Assembly (NCBI RefSeq): GCF_002909445.1
Contig: NZ_PPXC01000009.1
Coordinates: forward strand, 1-64,000
Source of the DNA: Arthrobacter glacialis
GTDB lineage: Bacteria > Actinomycetota > Actinomycetes > Actinomycetales > Micrococcaceae
DNA: 64,000 bases
Direction of reading: 5' to 3'
The translations under genes and the position numbers were made by a program. Below, piece after piece: positions 50,858-59,804 of the stretch. The notes beneath the pieces were generated by a model, which was not told where the DNA came from, made no database searches, and saw nothing but the letters and a program-made list of their open reading frames with translations. Position 1 is the first letter of the stretch; each line of letters opens with the position of its first letter.

Positions 50858-52165
50858 CTAGCTGTTGTCCTTCCAGTACCCGATCTGGGCGGCCTTCATC
50901 TTGGCAACAAATTCCTCAGCCTTAATCTTGCCCAGGAAGAGTTCGTCATTGATGGGCCACAGGATCTTCTCCACATAACCCGGCGCCGTGACGCCGTCGT
51001 TCTGCAGGTAAACGCCGTCCGCACTGTCCAGGGCCTTCTTGACGGAGGCGATCTCCGGGGCCGTGGCCGCGTCGGTGCGGATGGGCAGGACCTTGGCGTC
51101 GGTGCCGTAGGCGTCCTGGTACTTCTTGCCCAGCATGAAGGTCGCCAGTTTTTGCGCCAGCTTGGGGCTCTCCGCCTTCTTCGGGATGGCCCAGCCAACA
51201 AAGTCGGCGCGCACGGTCTTCGGCTGGCCTGAAACGGGTGGGAACGGGAAGGAAGAGAACTTGAAACCCTCAGCGGCGTAGGTGCTGGTTTCGGTGGGGA
51301 TCCAGGAACCGTTCAGCAACAATTCAGCGCCGCCATTGGCCCACACCTGCTGCTGGGCCGGCCACTTGCTGGCGTTGTAGCCCTTGACCAGGTAGTCGCC
51401 CTGGGCGATCTGCTCAACTTTTTTCGCCGCGGCCAGGACCGAGGGCGCATCCCAGGCTGCGCCGGACTTGTCCGCGGCGACCTTGGCGAAGGCGCCCGTG
51501 CCGTCGGTGCGGACCAGGGCCGTGGTGAACCACATGGAGTTGTAGCCGGCAATGTCGCCGTCGGCCGCCAACGGCACCTTGCCCTCTGCCTTGAACGTCT
51601 CCAGGGCCTTGATGAAGTCATCCCAGGACGCAGGCGGTGCAGTTTCAAGCCCGGGGTGCTTGGCGGCGTCGTACCAGATGCCGTCGGAACTCAGGCTGTA
51701 GGGCAGCATCCAAGGCTTGCCGTCGGCATCCTTGATGTTGCTGACTTCGACGTATTTGGCCGGGATCAGCTCCGACACCTTTTTGCCGTCAACCTCGGCG
51801 GCGTAGGCATCGGTAAGCGGCAGGGCCTGCCCCGTGTCCCCAATGACCGGGGCCAGCTTGGCGTAGGGGCCATCCACAATGTCCGGGACATTGTTCGTGT
51901 TCAGCGCCGGGACAAGTTTTTGCACGTTGGAGCGGCCCTGCCACTGCACCTTGACCGTGGCCCCGGTTTCCTTCTCAAAATCGGCAATGGCACCGGCAAT
52001 GACTTTTTGCTGCGGTTCGCCCTCTTTCCACATGGACCAGTACGTCAATGTACTGCCCTCCTGTGCGGCCTGGGGGTTCTCTGTTCCGCCGCCGCAAGCC
52101 GTCATGGCCAATGACGCACCGGCCAGAACAGCCAGGGTCCGCGCGATTCGGGATTTAGTACTCAT
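50858..52165 (-). CDS. Sugar-binding lipoprotein of a CUT1 ABC importer
   Basis: The 435-residue protein has a lipoprotein signal (LAVLAGASLAMTACGGG, lipobox MTAC) and a MalE-type binding domain (LTYWSMWKEGEPQQKVIAGAIADFEKETGATVKVQWQGRSN). ATG 52165 has GAGGTG 7 bases upstream; GTG 52174 is possible. It is the first gene of the importer operon. Promoter-like block 52229-52276 is shared with the lyase promoter. Its ligand is probably an unsaturated, possibly sulfated disaccharide; this is inferred from context. Confidence 0.93.
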   Translation of the reverse strand: MSTKSRIARTLAVLAGASLAMTACGGGTENPQAAQEGSTLTYWSMWKEGEPQQKVIAGAIADFEKETGATVKVQWQGRSNVQKLVPALNTNNVPDIVDGPYAKLAPVIGDTGQALPLTDAYAAEVDGKKVSELIPAKYVEVSNIKDADGKPWMLPYSLSSDGIWYDAAKHPGLETAPPASWDDFIKALETFKAEGKVPLAADGDIAGYNSMWFTTALVRTDGTGAFAKVAADKSGAAWDAPSVLAAAKKVEQIAQGDYLVKGYNASKWPAQQQVWANGGAELLLNGSWIPTETSTYAAEGFKFSSFPFPPVSGQPKTVRADFVGWAIPKKAESPKLAQKLATFMLGKKYQDAYGTDAKVLPIRTDAATAPEIASVKKALDSADGVYLQNDGVTAPGYVEKILWPINDELFLGKIKAEEFVAKMKAAQIGYWKDNS

Positions 52166-52228
52166 GGAAGACACCTCGTGAAGTAGTTGTGCCGTGGATC
52201 ACGACTCAGTGACATGACTCAAACAGCA

Positions 52229-52276
52229 GTGAAAGAGAGGAATCAATGAGTACTTTGAAAGTTCTTTTCAAGGAGT
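52229..52276. promoter_or_regulatory. Shared promoter/operator block, copy 1 (importer)
   Basis: This block upstream of the binding-protein gene reads, on the minus strand, CTTGAAAAG...TACTCATTGATTCCTCTC. It aligns over about 48 bases with 57121-57168 before the lyase, with most positions identical. It contains TTGAAA-N5-TTTCAA (52255-52271), a candidate site for the GntR-LacI regulator encoded next door. Confidence 0.6.
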
Positions 52277-52426
52277 TTTCTCAACCGTGGGCAAATGTTG
52301 GGCGGGCTGCCGGTTGACGAAAGAACTCAAAAAGAGGATTGTGCCAATTGAGATTGAATTGCACCTTTATTCATCTCTTTTGTTTCTGGCAGGCTCATCC
52401 TGAGGTGAGCTACGAGAAAGGGCACC

Positions 52427-53566
52427 GTGACACGAAAATCTGTATCCGGGCACATCCGCGACACCGATTCCAGGGACCTGAAGTTCCAGGCGCTTGCCGA
52501 TGAGCTGCGCCGTGGAATCCTGGCCGGCACCTGGGCCGTGGGCGCCAAGCTGCCCACCGAGGCACAGCTTGCCGCCGAGACAGGACTGTCCCTGACCACT
52601 GTGCGCAGGGCCTTTGACGAGCTGGTGCAAGCGGAAGTGGTGGTGCGGCGCCAGGGCGCGGGAAGCTTTGTGGCCGACCGCCAGCCAGTCCGGCGTCGTT
52701 CCCGGTTTACCGTGGGAGTCCTGTTGCCGGACACCCAGCTGTACTACCCGCGCGTCCTGCAGGGCATTGAGGAGACGCTGTCCGCCCAGGATGTGGGCCT
52801 GCAGCTGGCCACCTACAACTACCAGCCGGAACGGGAGGATTCCAGCATTGAGTTCCTGGTGGAATCTGGCGTGGACGGGCTGATCCTTGTCCCCACCCTG
52901 GGCGGCATTGCCGATCCCCAGCAGCGGGTCAGGGAGCTGACGTCCTTGAACGTGCCCGTGGTGCTGCTGGAGCGTAGCTTGATGGACCTGGGCTCGGGGG
53001 ACAGGACCGAGCATGTGTGCTCGGATCATCAGGGTGGCGCGTACGACGCCGTCACCCACCTTGTCGGTTTGGGGCACCCTAGCGTTGCGTTGCTGACGCG
53101 GGCCCAGACACCCACGGAGCCGGCCATTGTTGCCGGCTATGAGCGTGCCGCAGCCGATGTGGGCTTCGCGCCGCTGATCCTGGCGGCCCTGAAGGAGGAA
53201 TGGGAGGACGGTGCGGCCGAAGGCTTGTTGGCGCAGCTGCTGGCTGCCGGGGCCACCGCCGCGCTGGTGTTTGGTGACAGGGAGGCCACCTTATTGGAGG
53301 CTGCCGCACGTCGGGGCGGTGTCAGGGTGCCGGAGGATTTGGCGTTGGTGTCTTACGACGACGAATTGGCGGACTTGGCGGAGGTGCCCCTGACGGCTGT
53401 GGCCCCGGCAAAGCACCGCATGGGAAGGATGGCCGCGGAAATTCTATTGCGCCGCCTGGTGGAGGGCGATGATTGCCCCATCCACCAGGTGCGTTTGCGC
53501 CCGCGGCTTGTTGTGAGGGAATCTTGCGGGGCCAAAAGGCTGTCCGTGCAACACGAACAGGAATGA
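52427..53566 (+). CDS. GntR-LacI hybrid transcription regulator (AraR-like)
   Basis: The 379-residue protein joins an N-terminal GntR winged helix (about 15-85; LKFQALADELRRGILAGTWAVGAKLPTEAQLAAETGLSLTTVRRAFDELVQAEVVVRRQGAGSFVA) to a LacI-type sugar-binding domain (about 95-370; TVGVLLPDTQLYYPRVLQGIEETLSAQDVGLQLATYN, VDGLILVPTLG and LALVSYDDELADL). This AraR-like layout senses sugars. It is divergent from the importer operon, so it most likely represses the locus until a breakdown product binds. Confidence 0.93.
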   Translation: MTRKSVSGHIRDTDSRDLKFQALADELRRGILAGTWAVGAKLPTEAQLAAETGLSLTTVRRAFDELVQAEVVVRRQGAGSFVADRQPVRRRSRFTVGVLLPDTQLYYPRVLQGIEETLSAQDVGLQLATYNYQPEREDSSIEFLVESGVDGLILVPTLGGIADPQQRVRELTSLNVPVVLLERSLMDLGSGDRTEHVCSDHQGGAYDAVTHLVGLGHPSVALLTRAQTPTEPAIVAGYERAAADVGFAPLILAALKEEWEDGAAEGLLAQLLAAGATAALVFGDREATLLEAAARRGGVRVPEDLALVSYDDELADLAEVPLTAVAPAKHRMGRMAAEILLRRLVEGDDCPIHQVRLRPRLVVRESCGAKRLSVQHEQE

Positions 53567-53575
53567 GTCAAGGAA

Positions 53576-54580
53576 ATGAGACTGGGAATTATTGGGGCAG
53601 GCGCCGTTGCCGGTTTGCATGCGCACGGTGCTGACGTTCTTGACGGGATTGAATTGAGCGCAGTCTGCGACCTGCGTGAGGACGTGGCAGCAGCCGTGGC
53701 GGCACCCTGGGGCGCGGCCGTGTTCACCGATTATCAGGCAATGCTGGCTGCGGGGGTGGTGGACGCCGTGGTGATCAACACCCCGCACAGCCTGCACCGG
53801 GACATGGTGCTGGCCGCGGCCGCCCAAGGGGTGCACGTCCTGGTGGAGAAACCCATGGCCACCACCCTGGCCGACTGCCGCCTCATGGAACAGGCGTGCG
53901 CCGATGCGGGCGTGGTCATGGTGGTGGGGATGATCCAGCACTTCATGGCTGAGAAGCTGGCACTGCAGGCGGCACTGGCCACGGGCCAACTGGGCCGGGT
54001 GTTGATGATTCACGACTACCGCAGCACCGACTACCGTCCAGGCACCCGCCCCGACTGGTTCTTTGACAAGGAAATTTCCGGGGGAGGGGCGTTCATCAAC
54101 ATTGGTGCGCACTGCCTGGACAGGTGCCTGTGGGTGGGTGGTGCCCCGGCCGTGCAGCTCGGCGCCACCACCCTGAGGCGTTTTGGGGCGCCCGTGGAAA
54201 CCGATGGTGCCATGGAGCTCACGCTTGCCAACGGTGTCCAGGTTCGCATTTCCATTGTCTCGGACACCCCCGATCACATCGATGAGATGCTGGTTGTTTG
54301 CGAGCTGGGCACCGTCACGGTTGACCCGCGCAAGGGCACCTTTCTGGAGATCGATGGAACGCGCTCGCAGCTGCACGCCACTGCTTCCCACGACATCCAG
54401 GACGCCTTCACTGCGCAGTTGGCCGATTTTTCGGCCGCCGTTGGGGGCGCTGCGCCCAGTGTTAGCGGGGACCACGCCACACATGTGGTGGAGCTGGTGT
54501 TGGCGGCGTACCGCTCGGCCGAAGACGGTACGCCCGTGCGGCTGGACGAGGTGCACGTGGCCAGCAGCCCCCTCGGCTGA
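53576..54580 (+). CDS. Gfo/Idh/MocA-family oxidoreductase
   Basis: The 334-residue protein has an N-terminal Rossmann fold (MRLGIIGAGAVAGLHAHG with GxGxxA) and the EKP motif HVLVEKPMATTLADC, followed by a C-terminal alpha/beta domain (SGGGAFINIGAHCLDRCLWVGG with DxxxH-like GAHCLD). Such NAD(P)-dependent enzymes oxidise sugar hydroxyls. It follows the regulator by 9 bases. It probably processes the imported uronate or amino-sugar part; the actual reaction is not predictable. Confidence 0.9.
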   Translation: MRLGIIGAGAVAGLHAHGADVLDGIELSAVCDLREDVAAAVAAPWGAAVFTDYQAMLAAGVVDAVVINTPHSLHRDMVLAAAAQGVHVLVEKPMATTLADCRLMEQACADAGVVMVVGMIQHFMAEKLALQAALATGQLGRVLMIHDYRSTDYRPGTRPDWFFDKEISGGGAFINIGAHCLDRCLWVGGAPAVQLGATTLRRFGAPVETDGAMELTLANGVQVRISIVSDTPDHIDEMLVVCELGTVTVDPRKGTFLEIDGTRSQLHATASHDIQDAFTAQLADFSAAVGGAAPSVSGDHATHVVELVLAAYRSAEDGTPVRLDEVHVASSPLG

Positions 54581-54593
54581 TTTCCCCTGAACG

Positions 54594-54671
54594 TATGCGC
54601 GGAACTCACGGCGGGTTCCGCGCATAAAAAATCATGCGCAGGACTCGTGGTGAGTCCTGCGCATGATTTTT
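54594..54671. terminator. Two consecutive hairpins between convergent genes
   Basis: Hairpin 1 pairs TATGCGCGGAAC (54594-54605) with GTTCCGCGCATA (54615-54626), followed by A-rich sequence. Hairpin 2 is a perfect 20-bp stem (54627-54646 with 54652-54671, 5-base loop) with an A-run before and a T-run after, so it is an intrinsic terminator in both directions for the oxidoreductase and the lyase genes. Confidence 0.85.
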
Positions 54672-54676
54672 CGTTT

Positions 54677-57043
54677 TTAGCGGTGCAGTTCAAGCTCCAC
54701 GGTGGCGCCCATGAGCCCGGCCGTATTGACGGTGACAACAGTGTTGCCGTTTGCATCCAGCGCCAAGGTGGCGCCGGCGGTGGTGCGTCGGTACGCCGTG
54801 CCAGCCACTGTTACCGTGAGCGTGCCCGCACTTTGGGTGGGGTCCGAAACAGCCAGCACGCCGTGTCCTGGATTGCCGTTGAACAGCACGCATGCCGGGC
54901 CGTCAGCGGACATGATGCCCACCGTGCCTGCCTGCCAGAAGATGGCAGCCGTTTCCTTGGCGCTGAACTCGACGCCCTGACCCACGGCGTCGTTGCGCAG
55001 GACGCGCGGCGCCTTCCGGGAGGCCTTCTCGGTTTCCCGCGCGGACGCTCCCGGCAGGATTGCGTAGGCGTAGCTTGCCTGGCGCGGTGCTGTGCCGTGG
55101 TCAATGAGCAAGGTGGCGTACTGGCGGCTGGTGGTGGCTGCCGGGCCTCCCGTGTTGACTTTCTGCCAGGACCCGACGCGTTGCTCACGCAGAACTGTCA
55201 GCGATTCCTCGCCGAGCATCAGGTAGCCGCCGGTTCCCTCAACATGGGCCCAGCCCGGGTTGCCGTGGACTGCATGGGTGCCGGTGGGTGCGGAGTGGGC
55301 AACGCCGTCGACCGTTATGGCCTGCCCGCCCACGGCACCCAGGTTGCGGTGTTCCACAATGCTCTCCACCAGGGCCCCGCTGGCGGTCTTGATGTCCGCA
55401 CCAAGGGCCACCACCATGTCCCGGGCGTAAAACCAGGCCTTGCGGGCAGCCATGCCGGTGCCACCCGGGGCCAGCAGGTGCATGCCGACGGCCCCGGCCG
55501 TGCCCAGGGACGCGCCACCGGTCCACTCGTTTTTGGGTGTCTTGGCACCCCATTCACCTTCCACCTTGGCAGGCAGGGGTGTGGTGTCCACCGTGATGCC
55601 GGGAAGCCGGCTGAGGTTTGCGGTGGGCCAGAAGTCGTCATCAAAGTGGTCGGCCTTGCCCGTGTACACGTACGTCATGCCCGAGCCGGTCTGGCCGCCC
55701 AGGTTGTTTTCCCCGTTGCCGCACTCGTACCAGGCGATCCGGTTGCTACACAGCCCCAGAGCGGCGGCCCAGCCGTCACCGCGGAACACCGAGCGGTCCA
55801 TGCCGGCGAAGAAGCTGTGCCCGGGCGTTTCGGCGATGGGGGCGACACCGGCGGCGGCCAGGTCCTTCAGCAGTGCGGTGCGCGGGATTGAGGCCCCCTT
55901 GAGGGGGCTTTCGAAGCTGTTGCGCTCGATCCAGCCCTGGCACAGGCCCTGCCAGCGCGTGGCCGTGGCAGGGTCCACGGCCCGCGCCAGCCACAGGATG
56001 GACTCGATGGCGCCGTCGCCGTTGTCGTAGCTGCGCTCCTGGGTGCGCGAGATGGCCCGGCCGCGGACCGAATCGAGCATTTGCCCGTTGTGCAGGAACG
56101 GGGCGAAGGAGTCCTCAACGGACTTGAACAGGATGTCGCGGCTGGGGTCCGAGACTGCGTGCGCCGATCCGCCCAGCAGGGAAAATAGTTTGGCAAGCCC
56201 GCCCAGCAGCACCAGGCCGTAAGTGCCGGTGTAGGCGATGGTGGAATGCTGCACAAAGGAACCGTCGGTGAAAAAACCGTTCCCGCTGGTGACGTACTGC
56301 CACACCGGGCTGAGCGCCGCGACGGCTGCGGCCAGTCGCGCCGGGTCGTTGCCCACAATGGAGCGGACGATGATGCCCTGACAAATGTCCACCCGGTTGG
56401 CGCCTTCGGAGAGAATCTTTCCGCGCTCGTCCGAGAATTGCAGGGTGGGGTCCGGGATGAAATGGTCGACGGCGGCCGTGTACCGTCCCAGCAGCTCCGC
56501 CGGCACGTGGCTGCCCAGGATGGCGAGGATGTCTCCCAGTGCCCGCGGTGTCCCGATTTCCCAGGACCACCAGTTGCCGAATTCCTTCTGGGTGGCGTTG
56601 TAGATGAGCCGGTTGCCGTCCTGCAGTGCAGCCAGCATGTGGCCCAGCAGGGCTGCGTTGCCCTCATGAACTGAACCGGGAGTGGCCCAGGCCGTGGCCA
56701 TCAGGGCCAGCCGCTTGTAGGTGGTGACAATCTGGGCGTCGGCGGTGAACGGGGCGTCACTGAAAATCTGTGTCCGGGTCCCCGCAGGCAGGAGCAGGGC
56801 CACCGACTTGCTGACGTCCGCGTCCAGCCGGGCCACGGCTGCCGTGAAGTCAGGGTCTCCTGCTGTGATGAGCTTCCGGCCCGTGATCTGGTCCACCCAC
56901 CGTTCACGCAGCGCCTCAAATTCGGGCACAGTGGCGGCCTGTGCGGCCTGGGCCAGGGGGCCGAATCCGCCCGCGAGCAGCCCCGCGAAGGTCAGGGCGC
57001 CTGCGCCCTTGAGGAGGTGCCGTCGAGTCAGTCCATACGTCAT
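54677..57043 (-). CDS. Tat-exported polysaccharide lyase family 8 (hyaluronate/chondroitin AC-type)
   Basis: The 788-residue protein starts with a Tat signal (LTRRHLLKGAGALTFAGLLAGG) and matches the PL8 fold throughout: an alpha/alpha toroid (40-380) and antiparallel beta-sandwiches. Asn216 (GANRVD), His266 (FVQHSTIA) and Tyr275 (TGTYG) have the same mutual spacing as Asn349/His399/Tyr408 of pneumococcal hyaluronate lyase. The aromatic patch Trp158/Trp159 and the RGRAISR arginines are present too. It cleaves uronate-containing glycosaminoglycans outside the cell, giving unsaturated disaccharides. Xanthan or other substrates are possible, but the sulfatases favour chondroitin sulfate or similar. 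Confidence 0.92.
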   Translation of the reverse strand: MTYGLTRRHLLKGAGALTFAGLLAGGFGPLAQAAQAATVPEFEALRERWVDQITGRKLITAGDPDFTAAVARLDADVSKSVALLLPAGTRTQIFSDAPFTADAQIVTTYKRLALMATAWATPGSVHEGNAALLGHMLAALQDGNRLIYNATQKEFGNWWSWEIGTPRALGDILAILGSHVPAELLGRYTAAVDHFIPDPTLQFSDERGKILSEGANRVDICQGIIVRSIVGNDPARLAAAVAALSPVWQYVTSGNGFFTDGSFVQHSTIAYTGTYGLVLLGGLAKLFSLLGGSAHAVSDPSRDILFKSVEDSFAPFLHNGQMLDSVRGRAISRTQERSYDNGDGAIESILWLARAVDPATATRWQGLCQGWIERNSFESPLKGASIPRTALLKDLAAAGVAPIAETPGHSFFAGMDRSVFRGDGWAAALGLCSNRIAWYECGNGENNLGGQTGSGMTYVYTGKADHFDDDFWPTANLSRLPGITVDTTPLPAKVEGEWGAKTPKNEWTGGASLGTAGAVGMHLLAPGGTGMAARKAWFYARDMVVALGADIKTASGALVESIVEHRNLGAVGGQAITVDGVAHSAPTGTHAVHGNPGWAHVEGTGGYLMLGEESLTVLREQRVGSWQKVNTGGPAATTSRQYATLLIDHGTAPRQASYAYAILPGASARETEKASRKAPRVLRNDAVGQGVEFSAKETAAIFWQAGTVGIMSADGPACVLFNGNPGHGVLAVSDPTQSAGTLTVTVAGTAYRRTTAGATLALDANGNTVVTVNTAGLMGATVELELHR

Positions 57044-57120
57044 TGGAGGAATTCCTATTCGTCAAAGGTTGCCGGCCCTGATGCCAGCAACGCAAGCAGT
57101 ACCTTGCAGTCAAGGCCACC

Positions 57121-57168
57121 GTGAAGAGAGGAATAAAGGACTACTTGGAAGGATTGTTCTCAAGGACA
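57121..57168. promoter_or_regulatory. Shared promoter/operator block, copy 2 (lyase)
   Basis: The block before the lyase gene reads, on the minus strand, CCTTGAGAAC...TAGTCCTTTATTCCTCTC and aligns with the importer block at 52229-52276. The 12-mer GAGGAATAAAGG (57128-57139) recurs exactly at 58740-58751. A TTGAGA and a TTTATT hexamer, 20 bases apart, could form the promoter. Confidence 0.6.
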
Positions 57169-57169
57169 G

Positions 57170-58690
57170 TCACGGGCGTGGTGTGCCGTCCCAATTGGGT
57201 CCGGTGAAGGCCCCGAGGGGATCGGGGGTCCCCACTGGGCTGTGGAGCGGGCTGTGCTGACCCGCCCCGGCAACCGGAAGTGCGGCCCCGTCAAAGTCCG
57301 GCACCCCATGGTTGGCAAACCAGCCAGCCATTCGCGAACGCAGGGCTGGCCGCATGGGATGCGCGACGGCGTCGAGCATCAGGTTCACGCGCTCCCCGGG
57401 ATCCGCGGCCAGGTCATAAAGCTCGTGCGGCCCGTGCGGGTGCCGGTGCACGTACTTGAAATCCTGGGTACGGATCATCCGCACCGGGCCGTATTCGTCA
57501 TAAACCACCACGGCGCCAGCCCGCCGCTCCGCCTCCGGCCGCCCGTCCGTGAGCAGCAGCGGTGCGAAGGAGGCACCCGGCCCCGTCTCAAAGGGGGCCG
57601 GATCCAGCCCGGCGATCTCCAAGATGGTGGCGGCGACGTCGTACGCGGACAAAAGCTCCGCCCGGACCTTGCCACCGGCGATCCGGCCCGGCCAGTGGAA
57701 GATGGCGGGCACTTTCACGGAGGAGTCGTACATGTTTTGCGGGAACGTGCCGTTGCCCTTGCCCCACACACCGTGGTGGCCGCAATTGAAACCGTTGTCG
57801 CTGCTGAAAATGACCAGCGTGCTCTCACGAATGCCGAGGCTGTCCAGGTGCGCCATGAGCCGCCCGATGGCCGCATCCATGGCGCTGACGGCCGCGAAGT
57901 ATCCCACCAGGGCGGCCCGCACATCCGGCTCCCCGCCAATGGCTACCCCGTCCACCGTGGGCTGCCAGGGATGCGGTTCCTCCTGGGGACAGCTTTCAAA
58001 GGCACAATCCGCGTAGAGATCCTCAAATTCCGCGGGGTGCTGACCCTTCCACGGCTTGTGCGGGGCCGTGTAGTTGACGGCGAGGAAGAACGGCTCTTTG
58101 GCTTCTTGGGATTGCTGGCGGGAGGCTTCCTGATTCAGGAATTTATGGGCATCCTCGGTGATGGCATCCGTCAGATAACTGCTGGTTTCCTCGCGTTCGC
58201 CGTTGCGGTACATGGTTGCGCCCGTGTACGGGCTGCCACCACCTTCGAGCCCATACCAGTGCACAAATCCCTTGCGTGGGGCGTCGTTGGCGCCCAAATG
58301 CCATTTTCCGGACAGGCCCAGGCGGTAGCCGTTCTCCGCGAGGACGTCGGTGAAGATTAGCTGCCCGGCCAGGTAGTCCGGGGCCTGCGCACCAACCTCG
58401 ACGCCGGTCAGGTAGTCGTGCACGCCGTGCCGGGAAGGGATCTGCCCTGTCATCAGGCTGGCCCGGGCCGGGGAGCAGACAGGGGAGACGCAAAAGAAGT
58501 TCTCCAGCCGGGTGCCCTGTGCGGCGAGGGCATCCAGGTGTGGCGTCTGGATCTCGGAGTTGCCGGCGCAGCCCAGCGCCCAGGGGCCCTGGTCGTCGCT
58601 GAGGATGAAGACGATGTTGGGCAGCGTCGGGTGTTGGCCGGTTGGTTGGGGCTGCCCGGGCAGGGCAGCAGTGGTGGCAGGGCCGGGCAT
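57170..58690 (-). CDS. Formylglycine-type sulfatase 2
   Basis: The 506-residue sulfatase has Cys72 in CVSPVCSPARASLMTGQ (CxPxR), the metal pair in NIVFILSDDQGPW, GKWHLGANDAPR and FSSDNGFNCGHHGVWGKGN. There is no signal peptide. ATG 58690 has AGGAG 6 bases upstream; extension to 58774 would run through the promoter. It lies upstream of the lyase on the same strand with 126 bases between. A shared 12-mer and a GGAAA/TTTCC palindrome lie before it. It probably acts on a different sulfate position from sulfatases 1 and 3. Confidence 0.9.
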   Translation of the reverse strand: MPGPATTAALPGQPQPTGQHPTLPNIVFILSDDQGPWALGCAGNSEIQTPHLDALAAQGTRLENFFCVSPVCSPARASLMTGQIPSRHGVHDYLTGVEVGAQAPDYLAGQLIFTDVLAENGYRLGLSGKWHLGANDAPRKGFVHWYGLEGGGSPYTGATMYRNGEREETSSYLTDAITEDAHKFLNQEASRQQSQEAKEPFFLAVNYTAPHKPWKGQHPAEFEDLYADCAFESCPQEEPHPWQPTVDGVAIGGEPDVRAALVGYFAAVSAMDAAIGRLMAHLDSLGIRESTLVIFSSDNGFNCGHHGVWGKGNGTFPQNMYDSSVKVPAIFHWPGRIAGGKVRAELLSAYDVAATILEIAGLDPAPFETGPGASFAPLLLTDGRPEAERRAGAVVVYDEYGPVRMIRTQDFKYVHRHPHGPHELYDLAADPGERVNLMLDAVAHPMRPALRSRMAGWFANHGVPDFDGAALPVAGAGQHSPLHSPVGTPDPLGAFTGPNWDGTPRP

Positions 58691-58739
58691 GGGTGCTCCT
58701 TGCAAGACGGGACACACCATTGTTAGCAGAGTTCCAGGG

Positions 58740-58792
58740 GAGGAATAAAGGGGTAATGACAGAGCATTAAACATTGATGGAAAGCGGTTTCC
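58740..58792. promoter_or_regulatory. Divergent promoter with shared 12-mer and LacI-like palindrome
   Basis: GAGGAATAAAGG at 58740-58751 is identical to the 12-mer in the lyase promoter. GGAAAGCGGTTTCC at 58779-58792 resembles LacI-family operators (GGAAA-N4-TTTCC). Both lie between sulfatase 2 (-) and the TIM-barrel gene (+). Confidence 0.55.
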
Positions 58793-58838
58793 GCACTAGT
58801 GTGAAACTAATTAATCGTTTGCCGTTGAAAGGCCCATC

Positions 58839-59750
58839 ATGCCATTGGCGTTTTCCACCCTGGGGTGTCCAGGCGATTCGCTGGAGCAGGTCGTAGAGCT
58901 TGCGCAGAAATCCGGTGCCACAGGGGTTGAACTGCGTGCAGCCGCGGGTGAGTTCGTGTACCCGGGCATGAACGCGGCCCAGCGCAGCGACGTTGCCCAA
59001 GCACTGGCCAGCGCCGGCCTGGCTGTGGTGACGCTGGCCAGCTATGTCAGCGTCTGCGCTCCACCCGCCAGTGCTTACGACGACGGCGCCGGCGACGGTG
59101 CTGCCGATGCCCACGCCGACCAGGGCGCAAACGATCCGGTGCTCGCTGAACTGCTGGCCGCCGTCGAACTGGCTGCAGACCTCTCGGTTGGAAACGCGTC
59201 CGGCCCGGCCCAGGTGCGGGTGTTCCCCGGGGCAGGGATTGAGCCATGCGCACTGGGGGAGGACCCGTCGGCGGAAATGCTGGCGGCGGACAAGCTTGGC
59301 GCCAGCCGGCTCAACGCGGCAGCTGAACGAGCCAGGGAGCGAGGGGTGGTGATCCTGTTGGAGACCCACGATTCGCATCCCCGCGGGGGCGACATTGTGC
59401 GGATCCTGTCCCATGTTGCTGCGGATGCGCCGGTGCAGGTTATTTGGGACCTCATGCACCCGTGGCGCCATGACGAAGAACCCGCCCGCACGGCCGAACT
59501 TTTAGCGGACTCCTTGGCGTACGCGCAGTACAAGGATGGCGTGCGGAATCCCGGGACCAATACTGTGACGCTGACGCTGCCCGGCCAAGGCGAACTTCCG
59601 TTGCGTGAGATGCAGCGACTCGTCGGTGGGATCTCGGCGAACCATGGAATCGAGGATCCGTGGGTTTCGCTGGAGTGGGAACGCGCCTGGCACCCGCATC
59701 TTCCGCCGCTGGCCGAGGCCCTGGAATCATTGAAAGCAGTCCTGGCTTAG
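58839..59750 (+). CDS. TIM-barrel sugar isomerase/epimerase (AP endonuclease 2-like)
   Basis: The 303-residue protein matches the xylose-isomerase-like TIM-barrel superfamily: MPLAFSTLGCPGDSLEQVVELAQKSGATGVELR, metal ligands in VILLETHDSHPRGGDIVRILS and VIWDLMHPWRHDEE, and a final Glu in WVSLEWERAWHP. Such enzymes isomerise or epimerise keto sugars with Mn2+ or similar. It is first of two plus-strand genes with sulfatase 3 and probably processes the sugar released. The Ala-rich insert (about 75-95) is unusual. Confidence 0.88.
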   Translation: MPLAFSTLGCPGDSLEQVVELAQKSGATGVELRAAAGEFVYPGMNAAQRSDVAQALASAGLAVVTLASYVSVCAPPASAYDDGAGDGAADAHADQGANDPVLAELLAAVELAADLSVGNASGPAQVRVFPGAGIEPCALGEDPSAEMLAADKLGASRLNAAAERARERGVVILLETHDSHPRGGDIVRILSHVAADAPVQVIWDLMHPWRHDEEPARTAELLADSLAYAQYKDGVRNPGTNTVTLTLPGQGELPLREMQRLVGGISANHGIEDPWVSLEWERAWHPHLPPLAEALESLKAVLA

Positions 59751-59804
59751 CCCGGCGCGGCATTGTTCGCTGAGAAAACTCCACCATCATCAAGAAGGAT
59801 CCTC

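Noticed and set aside
53444-54625. 393-residue minus-strand protein opposite the oxidoreductase
   Set aside because: The Gfo/Idh/MocA frame on the plus strand has all family motifs; the reverse frame has none.
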